Shown: piece by piece, positions 47,849 to 61,232 of the stretch | Layout of the letters: every line of letters starts with the position of its first letter | Numbering within the stretch: position 1 is the stretch's first letter | From: Paragorgia papillata | Lineage: Eukaryota > Cnidaria > Anthozoa > Scleralcyonacea > Coralliidae | Reading direction: 5' to 3' | Assembly: GCA_035771165.1 (NCBI GenBank) | Contig: JAWNZC010000307.1 | Location: forward strand, 186,001 to 250,000 | DNA length: 64,000 nt | Program-made: the position numbers and the translations under genes | Notes under the pieces: generated by a model | Seen by the model: the letters and a program-made list of their open reading frames with translations, nothing else | Told to the model about the DNA's origin: nothing | Databases searched by the model: none

Positions 47849-50800
47849 ATGACCACACTTGGGAAGATCGAAGAGTTCGATGTTCGCAGTGGAAAGATTG
47901 ATCGATATCTGGAACGTTTGGAGCAATACTTTGAAGCAAATGGCATCCCTGAAGACGGAGAAGACTCCAACAAGCGACGCGCCATTTTGATTTCTGTTCT
48001 GGGAGCCGAGGCATACGATATCTTGTTCGACCTTTGCTCTCCCGCTTCACCGTCTTCCAAGAGCTTTGCCGATTTGAAGACTATTCTTAAATCACATTTC
48101 GCTCCGAAGAGGCTTACGATTGCCGAGCGCTATCGATTTCATAACTGTAAGCAATCTGACACGGAAAGTGTCTCAGAATTCGCAGCAAATCTCAAGAAAC
48201 TGGCCTCCACGTGTGAATTTGGAGCATTTCTTCCTGATGCCCTCCGTGATCGTTTTGTGTGTGGCCTACGACCTACAGGTTTGCAAAAGAAACTGTTGGC
48301 TGAGGATCACACTTTTCAACAAGCTCTCAAAATTGCCCTTAATTATGAAGCAGCTGAGAAAGACGTGGCTGAACTCAACTCGAAGCCTCTTTCTGATTAT
48401 GTACACAAGATTCGTCCGCGACACTCCAATCGAGACAGCTCTCTACCAGGACGAGACAGCGAAAAGAAAACGTGTCTAAGCTGTGGCGAAGGAAGTCATC
48501 GCAGAAGTGAATGTAAGTACCGAAATCTTACCTGTCATTCTTGTGGCAAGCATGGTCACATTTCTCGTGCATGTAAATCGACCAAGTCAGTTAACCAAGT
48601 AGAAGATGACACCCAGAGCGATGACTTTGGAGACTCTTTTTCTGCCTCGCTGTACAAGCTTGGTCCCAATAAACAGGCTATAATGGTACAAGTAGAAATC
48701 CAAGGTCAATCCCTCCTGATGGAAATAGATACAGGGGCCAGTATATCAATTATTTCCCAAGAAACCTACCAGAAGCATTTCTCCACCATTCCACTTGCAC
48801 CTAGTTCTGCCACCCTACACACTTACACCAGGGGCGGCGCGGAGCGTAAATTTTTTGGTATTAGTTGTGGTCATATAACGTAGGGGGACTGGGGGTATCC
48901 ACCCCCAGAAAATTTTGAAATCTAGAGGCTCTGAAATGCTATTTCCAGCATTCTACAGAAGATATTCTTTGAAAAAATCAAGCGATATGAAGATGTAAAT
49001 GCTAAGCATTTTACGCAGTTCGATGACTTTACGACCAAATTAACGGAAACATCCATTGAATTATATCTGTCTGAGACTATGATGTGACTAATAATATTGT
49101 AGCGGTACATTCCTTATATTCAAACGGCAAACGGTACACTGCAAATTCCCAAAAACTTGTTTTAAGAAAAAAATACTTGTTTTAAGATTTTCTTGTCCCG
49201 TTTGCAAGATAATAATCTTACTGCGCTTTCTTGACAAGATATTTTGTCTTAAAACAAGATTAAATATCTTAAAACAAGAAATAAAATCTCAAAACAAGAA
49301 AAATTATCTTGACAAGAATTGGAGGTTTTGCAGTGTAAGTCTATTTTAAAGATATTTCGTTTTTAAAATTGTGGGATTGTTGGAAATACAAACCACTGAA
49401 CCAGGCACAACTCAGAAACATAATGGCAATGTATAACAAACTTGTTCACTGTTCTATTACTTAGTTTTTAAGTTTACACTTTACAGTTGTCACTCGATAG
49501 TAAAGAAAAAAGTTTTGAAACATCCCAGCGATGGCCACACGGCCCACACGCCTCGCCACCGCAACCCCATCTTAGCGATACTGATGCGCTGCACGTGTGA
49601 ATACAGTAGCTTGCGTGATGCGCCGACAATACATATGATCAGCGCAACGTCTGCCTTGTTTTGCGAACGCAGGCGGCCAAGGTATTAGAATCGCAAAACT
49701 AATACCTTGTAGGATTGCGTTGTTAGATATACAAATATTCGCATCGTTCTTACCTTTGAAGGAGGACTTATGCCTTTTTTTTGTTAAATATCGATTCAAG
49801 AATGTTTTCCTTTCGTCAGATAAATTCTAGTCACCATATCAAAGCTTCAAAATTGTTATAAATAATTGCTCTTTGTTTCCATATTATTGAAGTGTTGAAC
49901 TCCAGTGTTGGGAGCTTTTCCTTGTGAAATAGGCGATACAGCCGATACTACATGGACGATTTATATATTGAGGTGTTATATATTGTTAATGTAATGAAGT
50001 GAAAAGAATTGCAGACTTCTCGCTGCGAAATAAAGCAGTTTTAAATCGAAATAGTAAAGCGTCTGACTTTAAAATATAAATATTGTACCACCTGTGGTGA
50101 AATTTAACACCGAAAATCCGCGTTTCTTGTCAAGCCAAGGTATTAGTTTTGAGATTCTAATACCTTGAGGTCTAAGCCTTTCAAACACTTGTCGCTAAAG
50201 TCGCTAAGGATGTTGCGCGCGTCAGCGAGGACGGTACGGTACTGCGGAATTGAAATCAAACAATCAAAAACAAAGATGTTGTTTTCTTCCATCCGTCTCT
50301 GTTCTTGGAATAATTATATTATTTTACAATTCATTTCAATCTGGAGAAAAAAAGGTATTAGACTAATACCTTTAATACCTTAGCGCGCCGCCCCTGACTT
50401 ACACGGGAGGGAAAATCCATGTTTGTGGACAATTCTCTGCGGCGGTACATTACCAAACACAGCAGGCCGTTCTCCCTCTTACAGTGGTAAGTGGCTGTGG
50501 GCCCTCATTACTTGGTCGGGACTGGCTTCACAAAATCAAGCTGAACTGGCATGAGATCCTAAAGGTTGAAGTGTCTTACCCAAGCATACCCAGTTCCAGT
50601 AATCAGCGATTACAAGCTGCTATTCAGCGATACCCTGAGGTATTTCAACCTGGTCTGGGCACGATGAAGGGTATCACTGCCAAGCTCGACCTAAAGGACG
50701 GTGCCAAGCCAAAGTTCTGCAAGGCTCGCCCTGTTCCATATGCCTTGCAGAGTGCTGTACAAGATGAATATGAGCGCCTCGAACAACAGGGAATAATTGA

Positions 50801-52190
50801 AAAGGTTGAATACAGCGAGTGGGCCACTCCAATGGTCCATGTCCCAAAAAGTGATGGTCAAACCCGCTCTTGTGGCGATTACTCTGTCACCCTTAATCCC
50901 TCTCTGAAAGTACCTCAATACCCTGTTCCACTACCTGAAGATGTTTTCCAGCGGCTGAATGGTGGAAAATTATTTACAAAATTGGACCTCACCAATGCCT
51001 ATCAACAAATGCTCCTAGACCCAGGAAGTCAGCAGTATGTTACCATCAATACACATCGTGGCCTCTACAGGTACAAGCGTCTTCCTTTCGGAGTTGCCTC
51101 TTCACCCGCCATTTTCCAAAGAACAATGGAGATAATTTTACAAGGCTTGGAATATGTTGCAGTCATCCAGGATGACATTCTGATAACCGGGTTGGATGAT
51201 AGCCACCACTTGAGTAACCTTGAGAAGGTCTTGGAACGCGTGAACAATTATGGTCTAAGGCTAAAACTGGGAAAATGCAGGTTCATGCAACCCTCGGTGA
51301 CATATATGGGAGTCATATTGTCTGCAGAAGGAACCTCGCCAACACAAAAGAAAATCACTGCTATCAAAGATGCCCCCACACCAGAGAATTCCACACAGCT
51401 CCGGGCTTTTCTAGGCATGGTGAACTACCACAGAAAATTCATTCCTAATCTCAGCACCCTCTTGCAACCCTTGAATCAACTTCTTCAAAAGAATCAACCA
51501 TGGCACTGGACTCAACATTGCCAACAAGCTTTTCAAGCAGCCAAGAATATTCTTTCGTCTGCCAAGGTCTTGGTGCATTTTGATCCAACACTCCCTGTGG
51601 TTTTGGAGTGTGATGCCAGCCAGTATGGTGTTGGCGCAGTGATCTCTCACAAATTTTCTAGTGGTGATGAAAGGCCCATCGCTTACGCTTCCCGCTCTTT
51701 AAACCCAGCTGAGAAGAACTACAGCCAAATCCACAAAGAAGCCCTAGCTATCATCTTTGGCATCACCAAGTTTTACATGTACCTCTACGGCAGGAAATTC
51801 ACACTCTACACTGATCACCAGCCATTACTAAAGATTCTGGCACCTGATTCTGCTACTCCTGTTCTTGCAGCGGCCCGTCTCCAGCGTTGGTCACTACTAC
51901 TTTCTTCCTACACCTATGAAATCAAGTTCAAGAAGTCCAAGGACATAGCGAATGCAGATGCTCTTTCCAGGCTTCCTCTTCCTTACACCGCCGACAGCAG
52001 CGTTGAAGACCAACTATTCTACACCATAGATCTCCAGTTGAACGGCCTTCCAGTTTCTGCCCTGGCTGTTGCTCGTGAAACAGCCCGTGACAAGACACTC
52101 GCCAAAGTGCTCTCACTTAATCAGAATGGTTGGTTTCAAGGCCCTTGTGAGGACCTCACTAGAAACAAACTAAAAATATTTAATACCTAA
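47849..52190 (+). pseudogene. Gypsy gag-pro-RT-RNaseH ORF, split by a hAT insertion and truncated
   Basis: First part (47849-48828): capsid-like gag, two CCHC knuckles (CLSCGEGSHRRSEC and CHSCGKHGHISRAC), then protease DTGASISI. After the 1568-bp insertion the same frame resumes at 50405 (GRDWLHK, RT with LPFGVASSPAIFQ and the active-site QDD in place of the usual Y/F-x-DD, then RNase H DASQYGVGAV and YTDHQPL). The frame closes at 52190 with residues unlike an integrase. An inactive copy; restoring or joining parts is not attempted. Confidence 0.88.
48829..50396. mobile_element. hAT-type non-autonomous element with perfect 8-bp TSD
   Basis: 1568 bp, ends CAGGGGCGGCGC / GCGCCGCCCCTG, flanked by ACTTACAC (48821-48828 and 50397-50404). 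CAGGGGCGG-type ends and 8-bp TSDs are typical of hAT. The interior has internal inverted repeats: AAGGTATTAG and CTAATACCTT in four places, and a 49145-49335 block of AAAACAAGA/TCTTGTTTT words. No transposase frame. Confidence 0.9.
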
Positions 52191-53545
52191 ACCCGTTAAT
52201 TTAATAAAACCAACAACAATTTATATCCCTGTGATGCCATAATTCGTAAATATGGGTGCATAAAGTTGTTCAAAACCACGCCGCCAGTTTATTGATTTGT
52301 TTTTATAAGCTAGACTGTATACTCCTGCACAGAGTAAACAAGAGATATTCCATTATTTTCATATTATATACAACTGAGCATTTATTTACTTCATTTCTAG
52401 GCAGTGGAAGATAATCTGCGAGCGCATTTTATGACAAGTTACTTACCTGCCAGCGCGATCAATCGCGCTGGCAGAACGAACTTGGGAGCGTGTGGGCGAG
52501 CGCGAGCGCGATCGCGCTCGTCTCATTGAAAGCACTGAGTTACATAACTGCATTTGTGCACAAATGAAAATATGTTTATTTCAAGGGCCATGTCATATGG
52601 TGTTTTGAATTGTCGTATGTTGATATTCACATTTGCAATCCCTTTCAATCTCGCTTTAATTTTGACCATCCGTACTTCTGTGCAGGTTTCTAGTATCTTT
52701 TATGTTTTTATATAATATAAAACCGTTATTATGACATTTTTAGCAATTTCAGGACAATTTTGGTTAATAATATTTAAATTAATGCCGACAAAATGGGCAA
52801 ATTTGCAGATTCTTCCTGACAAAAAAATCGCTTTTAAATTTCCCCCTTCTGTCGGTAGACCTATTAGTCTATAAGTCATTTTGGCCTTGAGAAATAAATA
52901 TGCCCTCTACATTAGCGAATTATATTGTGTAGTTTCAGAGAATGGGGAGGTTTAAGCCCAACTTTCAATGCAAATACCAATATTCTACACACCTGATTCA
53001 TTGTCATATTAGAAATCTAATAAGCTTGCGAATTCAAATGCGAATACTGAAACTGTGAAACATCATGGTGAGTAATATAAACTCAAAGACTTCTTACTTC
53101 TGCAAGCACGTGATGATGACATTATAGACGAGGAAGAGCTTCTTCTCACCCTAGAGCTAAGAAAATTAGAGTGACCAGATCCCATCTTCAGACTGCATCA
53201 TCCCATCTAACTGACTTCCAAAATTCAGTCTACTTCGGAAGTGTTGACTACCAAAATCCCATACGCTGTCATTAAATGATCTACTGCGCATGATCAGAAC
53301 TGTATTCAGTATTGGTACTCACATTGGAAGTCAATCTTAACCTCGCTATTATCTAAATGAATACCCGTATAGCTCAGTTGTTGAAGAAAACAGTAGAAGA
53401 GGTGTTCATGATCTGGAATTTGAACTCACTGATACAGGTGAGTTGTATTTAATATAGTTTAATACAATTTAAATTTATGGATTATACTCTGTGTTTGTAC
53501 AAAGGTTTATGTACAGAGTGTATGCATCTTGGAGTTCACTTTTTT
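52191..53545. other. Non-coding stretch between retrotransposon and host gene
   Basis: No supported gene. Contains two GC-rich palindromes at 52450-52475 and 52498-52522 (GCGCGATCGCGC-type). Around 53105-53175 a short frame (ARDDDIIDEEELLL then a stop) is reminiscent of the start of Harbinger-type transposon ORFs, too short to call. Confidence 0.4.
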
Positions 53546-53960
53546 AAAGAACTGTAACTAGTTACAATATTTGGTTTAAAAATGTGACTATTATAGTTAC
53601 TGATTTTCAGTTAATTGTCATTCTTTCTTGACAAAAAATGGTTTTGATATAATAATAAAGATACATTATATACAATTTGACTATTTCTGCTTAGTGACAA
53701 CTATATTTAGCTGTACCGGTAAAAACATAATTATGGTACTGGCATCTAAAAACCAGTAATTTCTTTGTTGATTCTAATAACATGGAAAAAGGAATGTAAC
53801 TTTGTAACTAGTTACAAAATATTTGGAGTTACTTTGTAACTGTAACTAGTTACTTTCTTTTCATTGTAACTTTTATCGGTAACTAGTTACTTTTCTAATG
53901 ATGTACAGTAACTGTAACTGAAACTAGTTACAAAAATTATCTAACTTTCACAGCACTGTA
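53546..53960. repeat. TAACTAGTTAC-rich foldback region
   Basis: At least eight copies of the palindromic word (G)TAACTAGTTAC within about 400 bp, in AT-rich DNA. Confidence 0.8.
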
Positions 53961-54499
53961 GGTCTGTTATTGTTGACTGTTGTATATAGACCTTGTGGTG
54001 GTGTAATATTCTCAATAAAATGACATTTGGTCCTGTAATAGAGTATTCTGAATACAATAATGTCTATTTTTGTAAATTTCAAGGTGTATTTGATGAAAGA
54101 AAATACTGGGACATTACAGCAGAGTATGCAAAAAACTCTCCTAATGATATCCTCATCAAGATCACAGTGAGTAATCGTGGTCCAGATACAGCCAAGATCC
54201 ATGTTCTTCCGACGTTATGGTTTAGAAATATTTGGATATGGGGATGTACCCATGAAGGATGTACAATGAAAGCAAAGATTCCGGAAAGAAGTCCTGGAAA
54301 TGTCCTCTGTAAGCACGATACACTGGAGGATTTTGTGTTTTCTTTTGAAGGTTCGGAAAAGGACCAAAAATCTGATTTACTTTTCACAGAAAATGAGACA
54401 AACAGTCAGGTATACATTGATTTTCTTGCAGTTTTATTTTCTTCCATGACTATAGTTAGGCCATGTTGCCTACTATCAATGTTTTCTGGTTTTAGATTT

Positions 54500-55430
54500 T
54501 AGGTGGTTGTGAGGTATTAGGGTGTGAGGGTAGGTGTGAGGGTGGGGTGTAAGGGTGTGTGTGAGGGTAGGTGTGAGCATGGGGTGTCAGGGTGGATGTG
54601 AGGTTGGGGTGTGAGGGTGGGTGTAAGGGTGGATGTGAGCATGGGGTGTAAGGGTGGGTGTGAGGGTGGGTGTGAGGGTGGGTGTGAGGGTAGTTGAGAG
54701 GGTAGGTGTGAGGCTGGGTGTGAGGGTAGGTGTGAGGGTGGGGTGTGAGGGTGGGGTGTGAGGGTGGGGTGTGAGGGTGGTATGTGAGGGTGGGGTGTGA
54801 GGGTGGGTGTAATGGTGGGGTGTGAGGGTGGGGTGTGAGGGTAGGTGTGAGGGTGGGTGTGAGGGTGGGTGTGAGGGTGGGTGTGAGGGTGCGTGTGAGG
54901 GTGGGTGTGAGGGTAGGTGTGAGGGTGGGTGTAATGGTGGGGTGTGAGGGTAAATGTGAGGTGGGGTATAAGGGTGGATGTGAGGGTGGGTGTAAGGGTG
55001 GCTGTGAGGGTAGGTGTGAGGGTGGGTGTAATGGTGGGGTGTGAGGGTGGGTGTAAGGGTGGGGCTGTGAGGTTGGGGTCATGGGGTGTGAGGGTAGGTG
55101 TGAGGTGGGGTGTAAGGGTGGGTGTGAGGGTAGGTGTGAGGGTGGGTGTAAGGGTGGATGTGAGGTTGGGGTGTGAGGGTGGGTGTAAGGGTGGATGTGA
55201 GGGTGGGTGTGAGGGTAGGTGTGAGGGTGGGTGTAAGGGTGGATGTGAGGTTGGGGTGTGAGGGTGGGTGTGAGGGTGGGTATGAGGGTGGGTGTGAGGG
55301 TGGATATGAAGCGTGTGATGGTGAGGGTGTGCATGGGTGTGCATGGGGTGAGCATGGATGTAAGGGTGGATGTGAGGGTGTGTGTGGGGGTGAGTGTGCA
55401 TGTAAGGGTGGGTGTGAGGGTGTTATTGCC
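54500..55430. repeat. GGGTGTGAGGGT minisatellite in intron 1
   Basis: About 930 bp of 12-bp-class G-rich units on the + strand (GGTGTGAG with GGTA, GGTG, GGGT variants). Strongly G/C skewed. Long Thr/Pro/His frames on the other strand are artefacts. Confidence 0.95.
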
Positions 55431-55900
55431 CCCTGCCTCTATATAGGTGCCACCTTCTATTTTTATTGCAGTGTCAGCTGTAATTGTTTGTTTCAGGTGT
55501 TGTTTGGTGTTCCTCAATACACACCATACACCAAAGATGCCTTCCATCATTACGTTATTAACAGAGAGACAGACGCTGTTCATCTGAATAAAAAAGGCAC
55601 TAAAGTAGCTGCTCACCATGTTCTGGAAATTGCTTCTGGTCAGGAAAAGGTTCTTCGCTGTCGGATTACTATTGCCAATGAAGTTTCTGCTGAACCATTT
55701 GATGAGGAATTTGAGAAAATCTTTTCAACCAGAAAACAAGAAGCAGACCAATTCTACAGTGGAGTTATTCCTGGTTAGTTTTACAATACGACAGAAGTGG
55801 TGTACTAAACATTATTGTATTTTGCCATACTCTTTTGTAGATGTGTTATCAGATGAAGAGAAGCTAGTGAGTCGTCAGTCTTACGCAAGTCTTTTATGGA

Positions 55901-56133
55901 TTTTATTTTGCTCTTAAGATTTTACTCAAGAGCTCTCGGGATTATGCCCCACAGGTCTCTCTCATGTAGATCTCCTACCATCGTATAGGTCTTTCCCGAG
56001 CCAGTTTGCCCATACGAAAATATGGACACATTGTACCCATCTACTGCACTATGGATGAAGGGTGACATTTCTTTAAAAACAAGATGCTGTGTCGCGTATT
56101 CCGAAAATTTTTTATCAAACGTGAAATGTGAAT
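55901..56133 (-). pseudogene. Kinesin motor fragment inserted in exon 3
   Basis: Minus-strand frame with FTFDKKF, the P-loop [11 protein letters not shown] preceded by [10 protein letters not shown], and GIIPRALE: the central part of a kinesin motor domain, about 70 codons, uninterrupted by introns. The insert is bracketed by a 25-bp direct repeat of the host exon with one mismatch (55875-55899 and 56134-56158). This looks like a LINE-type target-site duplication around a 5'- and 3'-truncated retrocopy, or filler DNA from break repair. Confidence 0.8.
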
Positions 56134-56899
56134 CAGTCTTATGCAAGTCTTTTATGGACCAAACAATTTTATCATTACATCATCAAGGACTGGCTTGCAG
56201 GAGATCCCGAGCAACCTGATCCACCTTCTAGTCACCAACATGGATGAAATTTAGAGCCTGAGTGGAGGCATTTGTTTAACAGAGATATTATCTCTATGCC
56301 TGATAAATGGGAGTATCCATGGGTAAGTGAATTAGCCTGCATGCCTGACTCCTCTGAGACTCAACGCGCTCAATTTCACGCACCTACTAAATCTGAGCCA
56401 GACAGACAGGTGTCATATAATTACATACATGCTAAAAAAGTAATTTTGCATCAGTTTTGCATTTTCATTAATTTGTGGTAAGTAATAGCCTGCATGCAAA
56501 GGTTCATGTTACAGTAACACTCTTCTACTGATGTGCTTTACGGCCCAGGTTTTTAATTTGTTTTCCTCTATAGGTGAAAAATCTTGATTTTAAATATTTT
56601 TTTAGTACGCTTCATGGGACTTGGCATTTCATATGGTACCAATGGCAAAGATTGATCCTGAGTATGCAAAATCTCAACTGTTATTGTTCCTTCGTGAATG
56701 GTATATGTCTCCCAATGGTCAGCTGCCTGCATACGAGTTTGCCCTCAGTGACGTCAACCCTCCAGTTCATGCTTGGGCATGTCTTCTTGTGTATAAAATG
56801 TCTGGGGAGAAAGGAAACAGGGATGACATGTTTCTTGCAAGATGTTTTCAGAAACTTTTATTGAATTTTACATGGTGAGTTTTTATCCCAGAAGAGTGG

Positions 56900-57145
56900 T
56901 GGTGAAGTGGAAGGTTAATGATGGCAGTGGTAGCAGTCGTGATATTGATGGTGGTGGTGGTGGATATAGTTGTGGTAGTAATGGTGGTGGTGATGGTGGT
57001 GATGGTGATGATGGTTGTGATGGTGGTGATAGTGATGGTGGTGGTGATGATGGTTGTAGTAGTGGTAATGGTTGTGGTGTAGTCATGGTGGTGGTTGTAA
57101 TGGTGGTAGTAGTGTTGGTGCATGGTGATGGTGGTGGTGGTTTTT
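56900..57145. repeat. (GGT/GAT)n trinucleotide-rich tract in an intron
   Basis: Irregular GGTGGTGAT units over about 240 bp. Glycine-rich frames here are not genes. Confidence 0.85.
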
Positions 57146-57429
57146 AAATGTTTTTAACATGTCTTGCCATAGGTGGGTAAATCGCAAAGATCCAAATGGG
57201 AAGAACATTTTTGGAGGAGGATTTCTTGGCTTGGATAACATTGCTGAGTTGCACATTTACTTTTTCCTTGCCTCCTCAATTAGTTACTGGGGGGTGGAAG
57301 AGATTGGACAAGCTCACTACAATGATCTGAAGGAGGCTACCCTTCTAACTCCTCTTTTTTTTCCAGGTGTTTTTGATCGATCTAAACCACTTCCAACTGG
57401 TGGCCATCTGGAACAGGTTAGTGCAAGAC

Positions 57430-57530
57430 ACTCGTTGCTGCCTAGGCTGTCTGTCTGAGGGTTCTCCCTTTGATGAGTAAAATCCTTTCGTGTTAGACTG
57501 AATAGAAAAATAAAGGTGCCATTTTTGGCT
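57430..57530. repeat. Single diverged monomer of the 45.7-46.7 kb satellite
   Basis: Shares GCTGCCTAGG, GTCTGAGGGTTCTC, TTTGATGAGTAAAATC and GTGTTAGAC with the satellite units. Lies in the intron after the LEQ exon. Confidence 0.85.
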
Positions 57531-57944
57531 GCCTCATACAGGTTATAAAATGAGGATTTGTTTTTGTGCTAGGCTGATGGCACAGCTTGGATGGCTTTTT
57601 ACTGTACAGTGATGCTTGCCATTGCGTTGGAACTGGCAGTGTGGAAAGATCACAGTTATGAAGATATGGCTTCAAAATTATTTGAGCATTTTGTGGACAT
57701 CTCTTATGCCATGAACCAAATGTCAAGTGGCAAAGGATTATGGGATAATGAAGATGGTTTCTACTATGATCAGTTAAGGCTTGATGATAATCAAGAGTGT
57801 AAGCTGCGTGTTAGATCAATGGTTGGCCTTATTCCTTTATACGCATGTTTGGTGTTAAACAATGAATATCTTGATAAACTGCCAGGGTTTAAAAAAAGAT
57901 TGAACTGGTTCTTAAAGAACAGACAAGACCTGAGTTCTGAGGTT

Positions 57945-58790
57945 GGTCACTGCACTCCACTCCACTCCACCGCACTACACTACACTGCACTGCACCGCAC
58001 CGCATTACACTGCACCGCACCGCACTGCACTACACTGCACCGCACCGCACTACACTGCACCGCACCGCACTACACTCCAATGCACTACATACATTGCGCT
58101 GCACTGCACTGCACTGCACTACACTGCACTGCACCGCACCGCACCGCACCGCACCGCACCGCACCGCACCGCACCGCACTGCACTGCACTGCACTACACC
58201 TCACTCTACTGTACCATATTTGCACTGCACCACACTGCACTTACCATACCAGACTACACTCCACCTCAGTGCCTCACTCTACTGTACCATGCACTGCACC
58301 ACACCTGACCATACCACAGTACACTACACCTCACTCTACTGTGCCATGCACTGCACCACACCTCATTCTACTGTACCATGCACTGCACCACACCTGACCA
58401 TACCACACTACACCTCACTCTACTGTGCCATGCACTGCACCACACCTGACCATACCACAGTACACTACACCTCATTCTACTGTACCATGCACTGCACCAC
58501 ACCTGACCATACCACACTACACTACACCTCATTCTACTGTACCATGCACTGCACCACACCTCATTCTACTGTACCATGCACTGCACCACACCTCATTCTA
58601 CTGTACCATGCACTGCACCACACCTGACCATACCACACTACACCTCACTCTACTGTACCATGCACTGCACCACACTACTCTGACCATATCAGACTACACT
58701 CCACCATACTTCTACTGAACCATGCGCTGCACCACACCACACTGACCATACCACACTCCACTCCACCGTACCATACCATACCACAAATGC
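57945..58790. repeat. CACTGCACTACA / ACCATACCACA minisatellite in an intron
   Basis: About 845 bp of CACTGCACCGCA units on the left and longer TACACCTCACTCTACTGTACC-type composite units on the right (about 70-85 bp). Cytosine-rich, no G-rich stretches on the + strand. Confidence 0.9.
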
Positions 58791-59424
58791 ATCAACAAGT
58801 ACACTATCGTATATTAAGTTTACCCTACATTGAACAGGCTTCAATATTTTTCTACTTAATTCTCTAGATATCATACATGAATATTGATGGTGTTTCCAAG
58901 TACCATCATCTTCTTGCCATTCCTTCTCCTGACAAGTTACGATCTGTCTTGAAACACTTGCTAAATGAAGAAGAGTTTCTCTCTCCCTATGGTGTAATAG
59001 CACTTTCACGGTTTCACAAAGACCATCCTTTTGAACTGAACATTGAGGGAGTAAGTCACTATGTAGCGTATGTTCCTGCAGAGTCAAATACGTTTATGTT
59101 TGGTGGAAACAGCAATTGGCGAGGACCTATTTGGCTTTGTGGTAGGAAACTAACTTTATGTATTTACATACATACATGCATATATATTTTAATTACTTCC
59201 CATAAAGGGCTTTTCAAGAGCAATTTACACATCAAATTTAACATGGCCATGTCAAAGGTATATCAAAGGCGCTCCATGCAGCCACCATATGACACATGTC
59301 AGACGACGAATCACAGCAAAGCCCCTTGGTCTTGATTTTACAGAGGGAGGAAAACCGGAGAACCCAGCGAAAAACTCTCGAAGCACAGGAGAGACCAACT
59401 AAACTCTGATTCACACGAGGCTGA

Positions 59425-59470
59425 GGCCACGTCCACACGTATCCGGATTTTTTTGAAAATGCAACTTTTT
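59425..59470. repeat. Partial end of the GGCCATGTCCACAC MITE family
   Basis: GAGGCCACGTCCACACGTATCCGG resembles the left end of the MITE at 9659; only one end is seen. Confidence 0.5.
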
Positions 59471-59578
59471 TGTTACGGATTGGTCTTCCGTCAACACGTA
59501 AACGATGAAGCGGTTATTTAAATTAAGCATTGTAATATAGCACACTGCCTGTGAAACAAACACTCTTACTACTTCTTT

Positions 59579-60433
59579 ATGAATTTTGTTAGGCTATTTG
59601 CTGATGACACAAATCTCACAGCTTCTGGAGACTCGATAACTGATATTGAAATTGCAGTAAATTCTGATTTAGAAAACCTTAGGAAATGGTTGATGGCCAA
59701 TAAACTTAGCTTAAATGTAGCTAAAACTGAATTTATATTGATTGGCTCAAAACCAAAGATAAAATGCACTTTAAATGCTCCCCCAAATATTGTCATTGAA
59801 AATAAACCAATTAAACAAGTTTATGAATGCAAAACGCTTGGAATAACAATTGAACAGCATTTGTCTTGGAAGAGTAATACTGAAAATATTTGCAAAAAAA
59901 TAACAGCAGGAATCTCTGTTCTCCGTCGTGTCAAACCTTTTGTTGATAAAGATACACTTGTTTCCATATATAATGCTATTGTTCGCCCATACTTCGATTA
60001 TTGTTGTGAAGTATGGGATGTGTTTGGCGAGACACAATCAAAACGACTCCAAAAACTACAAAATAGAGCTGCTCGAATTATCACGAACATGAGCAACGAT
60101 ATTGATCATTCTATTGCTTTACATGCCTTGGGCTGGGAGTCACTAAAGATGATGAGAAAAAAGGCAAAAGCAAAAATGATGTTTAAAATTTTAAATAGAA
60201 CTGGTCCTGAGTCACTCACTGACCTTTTTACTTATAAAAGCGAGATGACAAACTATAAACTTCGGGACATTTCAAGTAGTCTTTGTTTACCACAACCACG
60301 TACTAATAATATGAAAAATAGTTTCATGTATGACGGTGCTCATCTATGGAACTCTATTCCAAACGAGCTTAGGGAGAGCAAATCCCTTTCAAGTTTTCAA
60401 AAGAAAATTGCTACTCACATTTTTCAATCATGA
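59579..60433 (+). mobile_element. 5'-truncated non-LTR retrotransposon (LINE), RT C-terminal part
   Basis: 284 codons beginning just before FADDTNL, the catalytic DD box of reverse transcriptase. Thumb and C-terminal parts follow: KLSLNVAKTEFI, LGITI..HLSW, and VRPYFDYCCEVWD..LQKLQNRAARII. The arrangement is that of jockey/CR1-like non-LTR elements. The first two thirds of RT and the endonuclease are missing, as in ordinary 5' truncation. The 3' UTR runs to about 60620, where a tetranucleotide tract begins. It sits in an intron in sense orientation. Confidence 0.9.
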
Positions 60434-60619
60434 AAATATTAACCTTGTAAATAGATTACTCATTAATTATATATTTCCTATTTTGACACTATACCTCATA
60501 TTTTGTAGATAACTTTAAACATTGTACTATTTTGACACTATACTTCATATTTTGTAAATAACTTTAAATATTATACTTATGTAATTTCTTTTTACACGCC
60601 CCCTGTGGAAATCAGCTTC

Positions 60620-61086
<467 letters not shown>

Positions 61087-61094
61087 AAATATAG

Positions 61095-61232
61095 TAAGGT
61101 TTCATCTACTGCCGAAACAGAGAACGTAGTACGGTAGTAGTCTAACGTTTCGAGCGTTTTCTCTCTGACGAAGGCCCTTTGCTCGAAACGTTAGACTACT
61201 TCAGCAGTATATGGACCTTACTATATTTCGAT
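61095..61232. repeat. Inverted repeat with CTCGAAACGTTAGACTA arms
   Basis: TAGTCTAACGTTTCGAGC and its complement enclose CTCTCTGACGAAGGCCC. Related to the block at 13450-13558. Confidence 0.75.

Larger units (their letters stand above)
47692..52190 (+). mobile_element. Ty3/gypsy LTR retrotransposon, 3'-truncated
   Basis: A probable short LTR (about 47692-47822, TGT...ACA) is followed by a primer-binding-like TGGCGACGAGGA at 47831-47842, then gag, protease, reverse transcriptase and RNase H in one frame. Integrase and 3' LTR are not found; unrelated DNA starts at about 52180. A hAT-type element interrupts it at 48829-50396. LTR borders are uncertain. Confidence 0.85.

Noticed and set aside
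54492..55619. Long Thr/Pro/His proteins on the minus strand
   Set aside because: They translate the GGGTGTGA minisatellite in an intron.
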